Positions 22,511-34,093 of a DNA stretch of 64,000 nt are shown here, in pieces; within the stretch, counting starts at the first letter, position 1, and every line of letters starts with the position of its first letter. The notes below the pieces were generated by a model, which did no database searches, had not been told where the DNA came from, and worked only from the letters and a program-made list of their open reading frames with translations. A program made the position numbers and the translations under genes. The DNA is from Heterostelium album PN500 (Eukaryota; Evosea; Eumycetozoa; Acytosteliales; Acytosteliaceae): NCBI RefSeq assembly GCF_000004825.1, contig NW_008805078.1, positions 834,069-898,068 on the forward strand, written 5' to 3'.

Positions 22511-23305
22511 AAAATCCATTAAAGTATTCTTCAAGATATCAGAATACTTTAAAATAAAAAAGGTTGTTGGACTTAAGGCATTTCAACCAAAGCAGGATCC
22601 AATGGTAGTGCTAACTGCTGATAGGCTGCCTTGGCTGAACTTTGGCCCTATTTCAATAGAAAATATACTCCGATATTAGGATAATTATACCCATAGGTAA
22701 TAATAGAGAAATTTTTCTACTGTAATAAAGTTTGCAAAGTTTCTCTGAAAATTAATAGGTACCTGATCAGGAACAATAGGAAGTCGAATTGGATTGGGAA
22801 TTTCTTTGGATGGAGACAGCACAGCTGTGAAAATAATACTAAAAAACGACAAATATCTAGCCTGTTGGCTTCGGGACAAGTTTGATCTAAGATTAATCAC
22901 TATCACACCACTCTCATCCATGATTTGTCGATTTCATTGAACTCCTCCATTTGGTCGATTGTTAATAGAATTATAAGAAAGAAATATATAATATTTTTTA
23001 AAAAAACGAAAAAGAAAAATTTTATTTATTTATTTTTTAACAGATTTTTACAAAAATGTCACTTATCTTTATTAAAATGATTATTATTTTGTACCTAAAG
23101 TTGATTAAAATAAAACATTTAATACAGATTAAATTTGGATAGATAAGCTTACTTATATACTATTGTTAAAATCTAATTTAATTTTTGCTATTCTTTATTT
23201 CTGCATCCAAACTTAATCCTTTTTTTTTATAATCCCCCCTTAAGATAAATAGATAAATTGTTTTTTTGATGATCATCTCTTCCTTTTTTATATTTTTCAC
23301 TAAAG
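22511..23305. other. Intergenic region with unclassified coding-like remnants
   Basis: The 22540-22925 part is richer in G+C than its surroundings. On the minus strand it has a 78-codon frame (22685-22921) reading GVIVINLRSNLSRSQQARYL. It may be further debris of inserted elements. 22980-23305 is plain AT-rich DNA leading to the ankyrin gene. Confidence 0.4.
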
Positions 23306-25216
23306 ATGAATAAATCATTGTTTTTATCACTTTTTAACAATATTTATATAAATAAAATAATATTTCAACAAGTTTCTCATATACATCAACATTTGAAACT
23401 TAATATCTTTAAATATGAACAAATGTTGCAATCTACAAAGGTGATGGCAGGCAATCATCAGTTGAATCTTTTGAAGCAATATTTCCAAAGCCACTCACCC
23501 TACCGTTTCTATTCCTCATCGGGCAGAGCTACTTTTATAAATGCAATACAAGTCGGTAGTTTAGAGATTGTAATATATTTGGTGGAAGAACTTCGTATGT
23601 TGTCGGAAGGTATCTATAAATGGCTTGGTGATAACGACTATATGTACTTTGCATCAAGATATGGTCGCTTTGATATCATCCAGTATCTAGAGTTATCACC
23701 AGTGCAGTGGAATTTTGCCAAGGCATTTGCAATATCGCCACGATCTGGTAACATGGATATAGTGAAATACTTTGGCCAAAAACATTGGAAGAATGAACCA
23801 GGAATAACTGAAAACTCAAGATATAATCCATTTGATAATGCAGCATTCATGGGAAGAATCGATATGATCGAATGGTTGATCGAGAACAAATCCGATTATC
23901 TATCATCAAGCTCAATGCTTCACTATGCAATCCAATCTGATCATCTACAAGTCATCCAATACTTGATCCAACACAACATCATATATTTCCAAACAATTTT
24001 CTTTGATTTCCAACTTGGATTCTATTGCTCAAAAATTTTAAACTATGCTGCCAAGTATAATAGATTCGAAATTCTAAGGTACCTTCATAATAATGGAGTT
24101 GGTGAATGTTCATCAGGTGCAATTGATTGTGCGGTAGACTCTAAAAACTTAGAGATGATACAGTGGTTCCACACAAACCGACCTGAAGTTAGATTTAAAG
24201 ATGCTTTGGATAAGGCAGCGAAAAAAGGATATCTTGATATCGCTCAATGGATAAATAGGAACCGAACAGAGGGCTGTAAACTCCAGAAAACAATGGATAG
24301 TGTTGCAGAGATTGAAAACCTTGAAATGATAGGGTGGATTCATCAGAATCGTACAGAAGGTTGCTCACACAAGGCAATGGTGAAAGCTGCTACCAAAGGA
24401 AACCTCCAAATGGTTCGATGGATCCACTCAAATAGATCTGAAGGATGCACTTACGAAGCTCTAAACAATGCTGCTGCAAATGGTCATTTTGAAGTGGTAC
24501 GATTTTTAAGTGAGAATAGAAGTGAAGGATGTACTGTGGCTGCAATGGACTATTCAAAAACGTTAGATATCACAAAGTACCTTCATGAAAATAGAACTGA
24601 AGGATGCTCTGCTGCCGCGTTAACGAATGCTGCAAGTAATGGCTCGTTAGATATCCTAAAGTTCCTTCATGAGAATAGAACAGAATCCTTTGATAAATCA
24701 GCATTTGACATGGCAGTTAAAAACAACCACTTGGATGTTGTGAAATTTCTATATGAAAACAGAACAGAAGGATGCAGTGATTTTGTGATGGACCTTGCAA
24801 GAAATCTCGATATGATAGAATATCTTCACTACAACCAAATTGGAAAATGTTCAGACGTAGTCATGAACAATGCAATTTTAGATAATAATCTGGACCTGGT
24901 TAAATTCCTTAGTGAAAACAGAACTGAAACATTCAAATTTTCAACTATAATTCAAGCTGTCAGAAAAGAACAAATTGAAATGGTCATCTATATACTTCAG
25001 AACAATCCGCAATGTTTAAATAGTAATTCTAAAGTTACAATGCTTACCGCATCCGCTGAAAATAATCATTATGAAATGTTTAAATGGTTGTTTAAACATT
25101 TGGATTACACTATCGAGGAAATCGCCAAAGTCAATGAAGATTTGTTCAGAAACAGCGAATTAATAATAGATCCAATCATATTAGAATATTTGAAAATAGA
25201 AATTTTAATCAAATAA
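23306..25216 (+). CDS. Dictyostelid ankyrin-repeat protein with recurring NRTEGC motif
   Basis: A single exon of 636 residues. The N terminus (LFNNIYINKIIFQQVSHIHQ) is the typical opening of the large dictyostelid ankyrin family. From about residue 70 to 600 the protein is built of degenerate 30-34 residue ankyrin units, for example GSLEIVIYLVEEL, GRFDIIQYLE, GNMDIVKYFGQ, GRIDMIEWLIEN, KGYLDIAQWINRN, GNLQMVRWIHSN, GHFEVVRFLSEN and GSLDILKFLHEN. Six or more units end in NRTEGC or NRSEGC, so the array has expanded recently by unit duplication. No F-box, kinase or membrane segment is seen. Likely a protein-protein interaction scaffold. The start could also be an internal Met (about residue 40), since the first residues are poorly conserved in the family. 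It is next to the tRNA/mobile-element locus. Confidence 0.85.
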   Translation: MNKSLFLSLFNNIYINKIIFQQVSHIHQHLKLNIFKYEQMLQSTKVMAGNHQLNLLKQYFQSHSPYRFYSSSGRATFINAIQVGSLEIVIYLVEELRMLSEGIYKWLGDNDYMYFASRYGRFDIIQYLELSPVQWNFAKAFAISPRSGNMDIVKYFGQKHWKNEPGITENSRYNPFDNAAFMGRIDMIEWLIENKSDYLSSSSMLHYAIQSDHLQVIQYLIQHNIIYFQTIFFDFQLGFYCSKILNYAAKYNRFEILRYLHNNGVGECSSGAIDCAVDSKNLEMIQWFHTNRPEVRFKDALDKAAKKGYLDIAQWINRNRTEGCKLQKTMDSVAEIENLEMIGWIHQNRTEGCSHKAMVKAATKGNLQMVRWIHSNRSEGCTYEALNNAAANGHFEVVRFLSENRSEGCTVAAMDYSKTLDITKYLHENRTEGCSAAALTNAASNGSLDILKFLHENRTESFDKSAFDMAVKNNHLDVVKFLYENRTEGCSDFVMDLARNLDMIEYLHYNQIGKCSDVVMNNAILDNNLDLVKFLSENRTETFKFSTIIQAVRKEQIEMVIYILQNNPQCLNSNSKVTMLTASAENNHYEMFKWLFKHLDYTIEEIAKVNEDLFRNSELIIDPIILEYLKIEILIK

Positions 25217-25270
25217 ATTATTTTTAAAAGTTTTTTTTTTTATTTATTTTTTTTTATTTTTTTAAAGATC

Positions 25271-28200
25271 TCAAAATAGATTGGCGAATCGTGAAGCTTG
25301 AGACTGTTGATCTTGTTGTTGCAAGAAAGTATTTACATATTGCGATGGAAGATTATTTGAGAGGAAGAATGCATTACTATTGTCCAAGATAGGCGAGGTT
25401 GGAATGTTGGATCTAGCGAAATGTTGATTCATTGGAGCTGAGGAGGGCATTCCAAGTTGATTGAGGTTGTTAATATTATTGTAGATATTACCATCATTCG
25501 AAACGTTTCTCTGAGTATTATTGTTGTTATTGTTGTTGGCTGTACCAAGATAGAAATTTGGAAGGTAACTACCATTGTTATTGTTGTTGCTGTTGTTGTT
25601 ACTGTTATTCAGAGAATTATCCCAAGAACTACCATATCCATTCAGAGCATTATTGTTATTGCCAAGTTGATTACTATTGTATTGCATCTGTGGTGATTGT
25701 GGAGGTTGCGATAGATAATGGTTACCAGAGATAAAACTAAGTGAAGTTCCGTTGGGTGGGTGGACAGTTGTTGGTGGCGTTGTGGTTGTGATGGTAGTTG
25801 TGGTGGTAATGGTCTGTTGAGCACCATTGATTCCCATTGGGTATGTGCTTCTCTCGAAACCAGATTTGATATAATCGATTTGCTGATCGTGGAAGGCAAT
25901 CGACTTTGATTTATACTGAGGCATCATGTAGGGATCAATCTTTGGACTGATAACATTGTTCATGATGTTGCCATTCTGCTTCAAGAAATACGCAGATGCA
26001 GATGACATTTCCTCATCATCGATATCAGATATATTCATTGATTTCGAAAACTTGTCCCCAATATCCAAAGAATTGGCCTGTGGCACATGAATATTATGTA
26101 GAATCGAATCGATATCATCGTCATTGTTGTCAATGTAATTGCTTTGGAAACCATTCAAGAAGCTATCGGTGGCATTCGATGGGAATAAAGGAAGACCACT
26201 CATCGGTGATGTCTTTGGTTGATTTCCATTGATTGAAGGTGACAACATTGGGAATTCACTTACAGGATTAAATATTTCCTATAAAAAAAAATAAAAGGTT
26301 AATATTAACTTGATCAATAAATGAATCAATACAAACGTTTACTTACAGGTTGGAAATTAAATGAAGTTTGTTGGATTGTAGGTGATGCTGGTGGTTTCAA
26401 TAATTGATTTACTGATTGATTTGGTAGAACCATTGGGATGGGTGGTGTGTTTTGTAGATTAAGTCTTTGAATCATTGGTACAAAGTTTGGTGATTTTGGA
26501 CTGAGTGTAGATTGTTTTAATTTGTTTGGTGTTGTTGGTGGCAGTGCTGATGGTGTTGGTGTTTGTTGACTTGGGATTTGTTGAACAGTCTGATTGAATT
26601 GGAACTGTGGTTGTTGTTGTTGTTGTTGATGTTGTTGAGGTTGAATGATTGTTGGTGGTGGTTGTAACTGTTGTACTTGAACTTGTTGAACCAATACCTG
26701 AGGTTGTTGGCCGACAACAATAGGTGTGGAAGGAATACTGGCTACAGACTGTTGTTGTTGTTGAGCTTGTTGAACTTGTTGCTGTTGAGCTTGTTGCTGT
26801 TGCTGAGCTGCTTGTTGTTGAGCTAGCTGCTGAGCTGCTTGTTGAGCTTGATGTTGAGCATCTGGGAGGATTACAAGTGCCTTGACAGCGGTGGTCTGTT
26901 GCTTCGATTGTTCAAGTGCCTTCTTATTTCTGTCGAGACGCTGTTGTTGTTTCTTCAGCTCTGCCTCACGGTTGGCTTGCTCTTGACGCTTCTTCTTCTC
27001 AGACTTTTCGTGAGCTTTGGGGTCAAGTTGTTTCTCGGCAGCCTTGGCTCTTTCTTCCTCACGCTTTCTGGCTTCGTCCTCCTTCTTCTTTTGTCTTTCA
27101 CGTTGCTTCTCTTCCATTTTCTTTTGCTCTTCCAGCTTTTTCATTCGTAGCTCCTCTTCCTTTAACTTTTGCTTTCTCTCCTTCTCTTCCTTTTGTTTCT
27201 GTACCAATTCTTTCTGTTTCTCGATTCTCTCTTTCTTTGATCTTGCCTTTTGCTCTCTCAATAGTTTTTCTTTTCTTTCATTCTCTTCTTCCTCTTCCAA
27301 CAAATGTTTTTGTCTTTCCAGTACTAATCTCTCTCTATCATGATAACAAAAAGAATATATTATTAAACAAAACAATTAGTTAAATTTACATGATGAATTT
27401 AGATGTTTCTTTTAAAACTTACTTATAAGCAGTTAATACTCTTTGTTCAAACATTTTAGAAGCGAAGACTTGGAACATTTTTCTACCTTCTTCCATTTGT
27501 TTCTCTTCATCATCTTCATCATCGTCGTCATCGTCTTCATCGTCTTCATCATCGTCATCTTCCTCATCATCATCGTCTTCATCGTCATCTTCCTCCTCTT
27601 CGTCATGAATCTCATATTCATCGCCTTTGATCTCTTCATTATCCTCATCCTCTTCATCATAGTCTTCGTCATCGTCCTCTTCATCATCATCATACTCTAT
27701 ATCTTCATCATCGTCGTTGGTATCTTCCGAGGAGTAACCATCGACATGCTGATGATGAATATGATTATGTTGCTGAGAGGTGTGTCCGTATACATGACCA
27801 TGTTGATGTGCATGTTGTTGTTGTTGTTGATGATGATGGTGATGATGTTGATGGGAGTGTAACTGTTGCTGCTGCTGTTGTTGTTGCTGTTGCAGAGTAT
27901 TGTTATTATTATTGCTATTAAGATGACTGTGACTCTGACCTAGAGTGTGATGACCATGACTCTGACCTAGAGTGTGATGATTATGAGTGGTTGTCGTTGA
28001 CATTCCACCACTGTGGTGATGTCGCGTGGTTGTCGAAGTGTAGCTTCCGTTGATCATGTTGCCATTGTTCAGGTTTATGTTCATGCTGATGTGGTGCTTT
28101 CCACCGTGACCGGCATGACCATAAGCGCGTGTCTCCTCGATTCTAATGTTCATGTCATCCTCTGTCAGGATCGAAGGTGAATTGGAATCGTCAAAGATCT

Positions 28201-29512
28201 GCTCCGATATCTCCTCTCTTCTCACACGTCTCTCTGCCAGCTTCTCCATCAGTTCGATAAAGTGTTTACCTTCATTTTTCAGGAAATCCTCTTCCGATGA
28301 TGAAGTGGAAGTAGTTCTAATGGTAGTGCCATTCTTTGACTTTATGATTTGCTTGTGAGTTGAAAAATGTATCGATGCCTTGGAGGTGGATCGAGCACCA
28401 CCAAGGGTATCACTACTACTCAGATCCACCTTTAGTTGTTGATTAGGTGTTGTTGTTGTTGTTGTCAGTGGTGGTGCTTGTGCTGGTGCTGGTGAAGATA
28501 AAGTTTGTTGTTGTTGTTGTTGTTGTTGCTGTTGTTGAGGTGGTGAAGATGGTTGACCAACTTGTTGTTGTTGTTGTTGTTGCTGTTGTTGCGCTTGTTG
28601 TTGAAACTGTTGTGCTTGTTGTTGTGCTTGTTGTTGCTGACTATCTTTAAGATCGATTAAATAGGACACCTTATCGTTCATCTTTTCGTAGTACTTTAGC
28701 TTCTCGTAGTAGGAGTCGTAGAGCATCTCCAGTTCCTCTTCGATGACGACACGTCTTCGACCGCAGACACTACATGAACAAGTGTGTTTCTGTTGATCCT
28801 TCATCTTTTTCAGCAGTGATTCCTTCTCAAGACGCACTAACTCTCTACGTTCATCCTCAGTCAAACTGATCCAGAACTCACGTAACAACTGCTTGTCAAC
28901 CTCTTGTGAACCAGTATTCATCTTTTTCTCTTTAGATTTTACTGATTGTTGTTGTTGTTGTTGTGCTGCAAAAGGTGGTGATTGTTTAATCTGCTGTTGT
29001 TGTTGCTGATTATTATTGTTACTATCGACATTGTTATTGATAGAAGGAGAGGTAGCAGAAGATCTCTTCTTTTTCTTCTTCTTTTTCTTTTCAATGTTAC
29101 TATTATTAACAATATTAGAATGATCAACATCAAACTGTTGTTGCTGTTGTTGTTGTTGTTCGATGCTATTCTCATTTGATTGTTGTTGTTGTTGTTCAAT
29201 ATTGTTATTATCATCTAATTGATCAGCAACATCATCTTCCTCTTCCTCTTCTTCATCTTCGTCATCTTCAACATCATCTTCCTCCTCTTCTTCTTCATCG
29301 TCATGTTTGACTGATTTCAAAGTGTATGATGAAGATGAATTTGTAGAGTTTGTAGATTTCGTTGAGTTTCTAGATAACAACGATGAAGTGGATGGTTGTT
29401 TCAACGAGGTATTAGCAATCTGTTGCCACGTTGGTTGTTGATCTCCATCCACAACAGAGATGATCTCTTCCTCTTTATCTTCTATTTCCTGTATCTTTGG
29501 CATTTTATACAC
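25271..29512 (-). CDS. NST1-like stress-response family protein, very large and low-complexity
   Basis: Three exons join in phase: 27423-29512, 26347-27334 and 25271-26278 (1361 aa). The diagnostic block is at residues about 205-275: LLREFWISLTEDERRELVRLEKE, then KMKDQQKHTCSCSVCGRRR, VIEEELEMLYDSYYEKL. This is the fungal NST1 core with its CxCxxCGR motif. The next conserved block (MFQVFASKMFEQRVLTAYKERLVLERQ) spans exons 1 and 2. It leads into a 160-residue Glu/Lys/Arg coiled coil (EEEEENERKEKLLREQKARSK onward). Around these lie poly-Gln, poly-Asn, His-rich and long Asp/Glu tracts. Exon 3 is Asn/Ser/Pro-rich and ends QASRFANLF. NST1 proteins are linked to salt stress and P-bodies in yeast; function here is inferred. 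The start could also be the Met three codons downstream. Confidence 0.83.
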
Positions 29513-30621
29513 TATTTTCTTTTCAATCTACTTCTTCTTCTTCTTCTACTACAACTAACTAACTAACTACTAACTGACTAACTTCCAATCTATCTATATT
29601 CAATCTATCTATATCACTCTTTCTTTCTTTCTATCTATTTACTAATTGTATTTAGATCTAAAATATTAGTAACAATCATACACATATACAAAAATATATA
29701 AATAACAAGTTTGTTTTGTTTTGTTTTTTTTAAACATTCATTTACCTTTTTTTTTTTTTTTTTGTTTTTTTGCTATCAAAGAATGAATGGTGATTGATCG
29801 ATTGAATACAAAAGTTTATATTTGCTTTTGTTTGGTTTTTGCTTTTCTCTTCCAACAATTATTAGCTTAATAATATATTTATTTGTATTATAGATTTAAT
29901 TATAATAAAATAAAATGAAAACTTTTATTTCTTTCTCTCTTTACTTTTCTTTATTATTAAAATAAGTTTATTTTTATTGTTTTTTTTTTTTTTTTTTGAA
30001 TTTTTTATTTTTTATTTTATTTTTTTTGAATTTTATTTTTTTTTGTTTTTGGTTGTTTTGATATGGGAATGAATGAAAATGTATTAATCTCTTTTAATAT
30101 ATTCCTTTAAATGATACTGTTAATAACAAATTTACAAAATAAAACTCAAGCCACTTCTGATTATCCCTCTTTTAATGTATATATTTATTTTTTCACCAAC
30201 AACACCCTTTTGATTTTTGGTTGGTTGGGTGATGTGGTTTAGTTGAGTTGAGTAGTAGTTGTTGTTTTGTTACTCTCCGGAGTAGAAATAAATTAATTTT
30301 GAAAAATGAAAAAAAAAAAATAGAGATAAAAATAAAAACACACAATCACAATCACATCACAACCCAACACACCTGAAGTGTTATATTATATAATATATAT
30401 TTGTTTATGAAAAAATATCATCAACAAACAAAAAAAAATAAAAAGGTATTATTTTATTTCTTTTTTTTTTTTTTTTTTTTTGAACATTCGTCTTGAAATT
30501 TTTTTTTTTTTTTTAGTGTGCCATCACACTGACACAATCGTGATTGAATTCTGATCAGATAATTGATTTCATGTTGATTTGAAATATTTATCAATAATTT
30601 TTATCAAAAACAAAGTAGAAG
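29513..30621. other. Long divergent upstream region between NST1-like and AsnRS genes
   Basis: 1.1 kb without a gene. It is very rich in T and A homopolymers (T14-T18 at about 29751, 29981, 30465 and 30500). No RNA gene or clear operator is seen. The plus strand is T/G-rich near the NST1-like gene, i.e. A/C-rich in that gene's sense direction. Confidence 0.6.
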
Positions 30622-32277
30622 ATGTTGAAGAATATTATAAAATATAATTCATCATCATCAGCAGCATCATCAATATTACAATCTAGTTTATATCGATCTA
30701 ACAACAGTTGTATTGGGCTGTTAACACCAAAGAGATACTACCAATGGCCACAGACAATCAAAGAGATAAAGTCGGCTAACGAGGAGAAATCATCGATAAA
30801 GACAAGAGGTTGGGTAAAGAGTTTTCGTGCACAGAAAACGATTGGTTTTGTAGAGCTGAGCGATGGATCTACTGTGCAAGGCTTGCAGGTAATTGGTGAT
30901 CCAGCGCAGCTCACGGGAATCACCAACGGTTGTTGCGTCGAAGTCTCGGGATCACTGACTCGCAGTCCTGGAAAGAGTCAGCAATTGGAGCTGAAGCTTG
31001 ACCAGCCTGCACGTGTCATCGGTGCCAGTCCAGAGGACTACCCACTGCAGCCAAAACACCACTCCTTTGAATTTCTCAGAGAGATTGCTCACATTCGTCC
31101 GCGATCCAACACACTCGGTTCGATGATTCGCGTTAGAAATCAAGCGTCAAACTTGATTAATCAATATTTCCAGGAACGTCAATTCCAATTGGTTCACACA
31201 CCCATCATCACAGCCTCCGATTGTGAAGGTGGTGGTGAACAATTTCAAGTAACAGTTCCATCAAATCAACAACAACAACAACAACAAAAACAACAGCAAC
31301 AACAACAATCATCACATTTCTTTGGTGAACCAGCATTCTTGACGGTATCTGGACAATTGGAAGCAGAGATATTTGCATCTTCACACGGTCGTGTCTATAC
31401 ATTCGGACCAACATTTAGAGCAGAGAAATCCAACACAACAAGACATCTCTCTGAGTTTTGGATGGTTGAACCAGAGATGGCATTCATTAATCTCAATGAT
31501 AACCTTTCAATTGCAGAGGATTTCATTAAGTACACTGTTAAGAATATACTTGAGAAATGTCCAGAGGAATTAGAATTCTTTAACAAGTAGGTTGATATGA
31601 TATACAAACAAAACAAACAATTTATTGGAATAACTTTGACTGATAACTTTTCAATCATATCATTTATTAGGAGAATTGATACAAAACTCTTTGAAAGATT
31701 AAATTGTACACTTAATAATGAATTCATAAGATTACCATACACAGATGCAGTAAAGATATTAAACAACTCTTTTTCATCAAAGATAAAATGGGGAGACGAT
31801 CTTCAGAGAGAGGATGAAAAGAACTTGATCACTCATTTCAATGGTGTACCAGTATTTGTCATCGATTGGCCAAAACAAATCAAACCATTCTATACACGTG
31901 AGAATGACGATCAAACAACAGTATCCAACATGGATCTATTGGTACCGGAAGTAGGTGAACTCATTGGTGGTAGTATAAGAGAAGAAAGGTAATTTTAAAC
32001 AACATCTATCAAATATGTGATTTTGACAATTTTAGACTAACTCTTGTAAATTGATTGCAATCAATCATTTAGATATGAAAAATTGGTTCAACGAATTAAA
32101 GAATTGAAAATGGATGAGAATTCATACTCTTGGTATTTGGATTTAAGAAAGTATGGATCCGCTCCACACGGTGGATTTGGTCTTGGCTTTGAGAGATTCC
32201 TGCAATATGTAACCGGTTTACAAAATATCAGAGATGTCATTCCAATACCAAGACATCAGAACTATTGTAAATTTTAA
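30622..32277 (+). CDS. Asparaginyl-tRNA synthetase, mitochondrial-type
   Basis: Charges tRNA-Asn; the bacterial-type sequence and N-terminal leader point to mitochondria. Exons 30622-31586, 31671-31988 and 32073-32277 join in phase (495 aa). Residues 1-45 are Ser/Lys/Arg/Tyr-rich without acids ([22 protein letters not shown]), a likely import signal. The OB-fold anticodon-binding domain follows ([21 protein letters not shown]). The class II core is intact: [69 protein letters not shown] (in part), [31 protein letters not shown] and [18 protein letters not shown] Gln/Lys tract of about 14 residues replaces the variable loop before [13 protein letters not shown]. The family is known to tolerate length changes there. 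Single-copy and conserved; no sign of decay. Confidence 0.93.
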
Positions 32278-32379
32278 ATAAGAAGAAAGATAATCCACTG
32301 TTTAATATAGTTCACTTTTTAATTTATTCATACACTTTATAAATATTGCTCGATTGTTTTTTGTTTTTTTTTTTAATTA

Positions 32380-33686
32380 TTATTTATCAATAATATTCTT
32401 CAGGAGATTATACTCCTCGTTGGTGAATGGAAACATATGATTCTCTTTTAAATCTTCAATGACACTGGTTCTCTCGAGTTGTTTCATTTGGTAGTTAAAT
32501 TGTGACATGATATCGGTATACTTTCGCTTCGAAAAGAAATGTGGAAACTTTTCAAACATCATCCATAAAACTATTAATGAGATAGCTATTAAATGTAATT
32601 CAATTGTTTCTATTTCATTTTAAATTAAAATATTTAGTAAAAAATAAGCAAAAGATAAAGAATTATTTAGAAAAGGTTACCGGTTTGAAATTTTAAGATT
32701 ATTGGTAAAATAATTTCAATGGACTCTTCTTGTAATTGTGAGAATAATTTATAATCAATATTTTCCACCAAATCCAATAACTGTTGGGACTCTAATCCCT
32801 CTTTATGATAGACATCCATAATTCTTTGATGATAAGTTAAACTACTAGGTCTTATTGTTTTTATTTTTTTAATAATCAATATATTGATTTGATTTTTTAA
32901 CATTATAATAGATTTGATTACTTACATTGATAAAGGTTGTTCTTTTTTCTCAATATATTGAATGTTGTATACTTTATCATCTATTTTTCTCCTAATATTA
33001 CTTTTGTTTTCAATATTTGATTTATCGGACTCTTGTTCTTCATCATCATATTGATGTTGTTGATCTTCAATGTTTGTCATGTTTTTATCTTTTGATTCGG
33101 CTCTACTTATTGACATTCGGTCAGGTAAGAGCTTTGAAGATCTATGATTGTCATTTTCAGATTTCGTTTGTTTCAGTACTGAATTCAAATTATTAAACGA
33201 AGTAATAATTTTTTTCATATTTTCATGATGCTATGTTGGTCGATTTAATGAATCAATAATAATGTGTTAGTAAGTAATTGATAACTCACCTTTCTTTTTT
33301 TTTTTTTTCTATCGATATAAAAATGTTTATACCTTTAAGTTCCATTGATAACATTGTTCTTGAAATTCAAATAACTTATTTATTTGAAGATGTATATCTT
33401 TTTAATAAGATTTTATTAATACTCAATAATCAAAATGAATAGATCAATATAATTCAAATTGTTTAAAGATACTTTGTAAATCAAGTTGTAACTCACTGAT
33501 TTGCTGTAATGGGATATCTACAACTGTAGAAGAAGAAGATGATGTCGTCGTCATTTTTCTATCATTATTATTGTTACTTATCATATTATTGTTATTATTA
33601 CTTTTATTTAACTTTGGTGGTGGTATTGTTGTATTTGATAAATCATTGTTGTTGTTACTATTCAATTTACCAATATTATTATTCAT
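32380..33686 (-). CDS. Unrecognised five-exon gene
   Basis: Exons 33473-33686, 33333-33397, 32926-33230, 32681-32850 and 32380-32585 join with consistent phase into 319 aa. I do not recognise the product. The N-terminal 50 residues are Asn/Ser/Thr-rich. A heptad-like helical stretch follows (VDIPLQQISELQLDLQNIHLQ, INKLFEFQEQCYQWNLK). The middle is polar and acidic (DDEEQESDKSNIENKSNIRRK). The second half is helical (YHQRIMDVYHKEGLESQQLLDL, FSQLQEESIEIILPIILKFQ). It includes one hydrophobic patch, AISLIVLWMMF, that is short for a membrane span. The C terminus is NEEYNLLKNIIDK. The five junctions each keeping frame argue that the model is real. The gene is between AsnRS (convergent, about 100 bp) and pkbA. 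It could be a subunit of a coiled-coil complex. Confidence 0.5.
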
Positions 33687-34093
33687 AGCTATTTATATAT
33701 CTATTTAATCAATATAGTAATAATCTACAAACAAAGTATCTTCATATATAGGATGTCAATAAAATAAAATCAAAATGAATAAATATTTTGGCAAATATTT
33801 ATAAAATAGGATTATGTTTTTTTGTTTTTTTTTGTTTTTTAATTATTTCTTTTCTTTTATGTTTTGTTTTAGTTTTAATTGATGTACAATACAATACAAG
33901 TTGATATTTTTATAATTGTGAATGAAAGTTAAAATATAATATAGGGTAAAGAAGAAAATATAGTGTAAGAATAATAATAAAAAAAAATAGATGTATCCTT
34001 AAATAAAAACATTTGTGATATGATTGATTATGATGAAGTTGAATGATGATTGCGTTTGTTTGTTTGTTTGTTTTGTTTGTATTAAAATCTATC
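33687..34093. other. Intergenic, gene-free
   Basis: 407 bp between the 3' end of pkbA and the start of the unrecognised gene. AT-rich with T and GTTT repeats; nothing else is seen. Confidence 0.6.
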
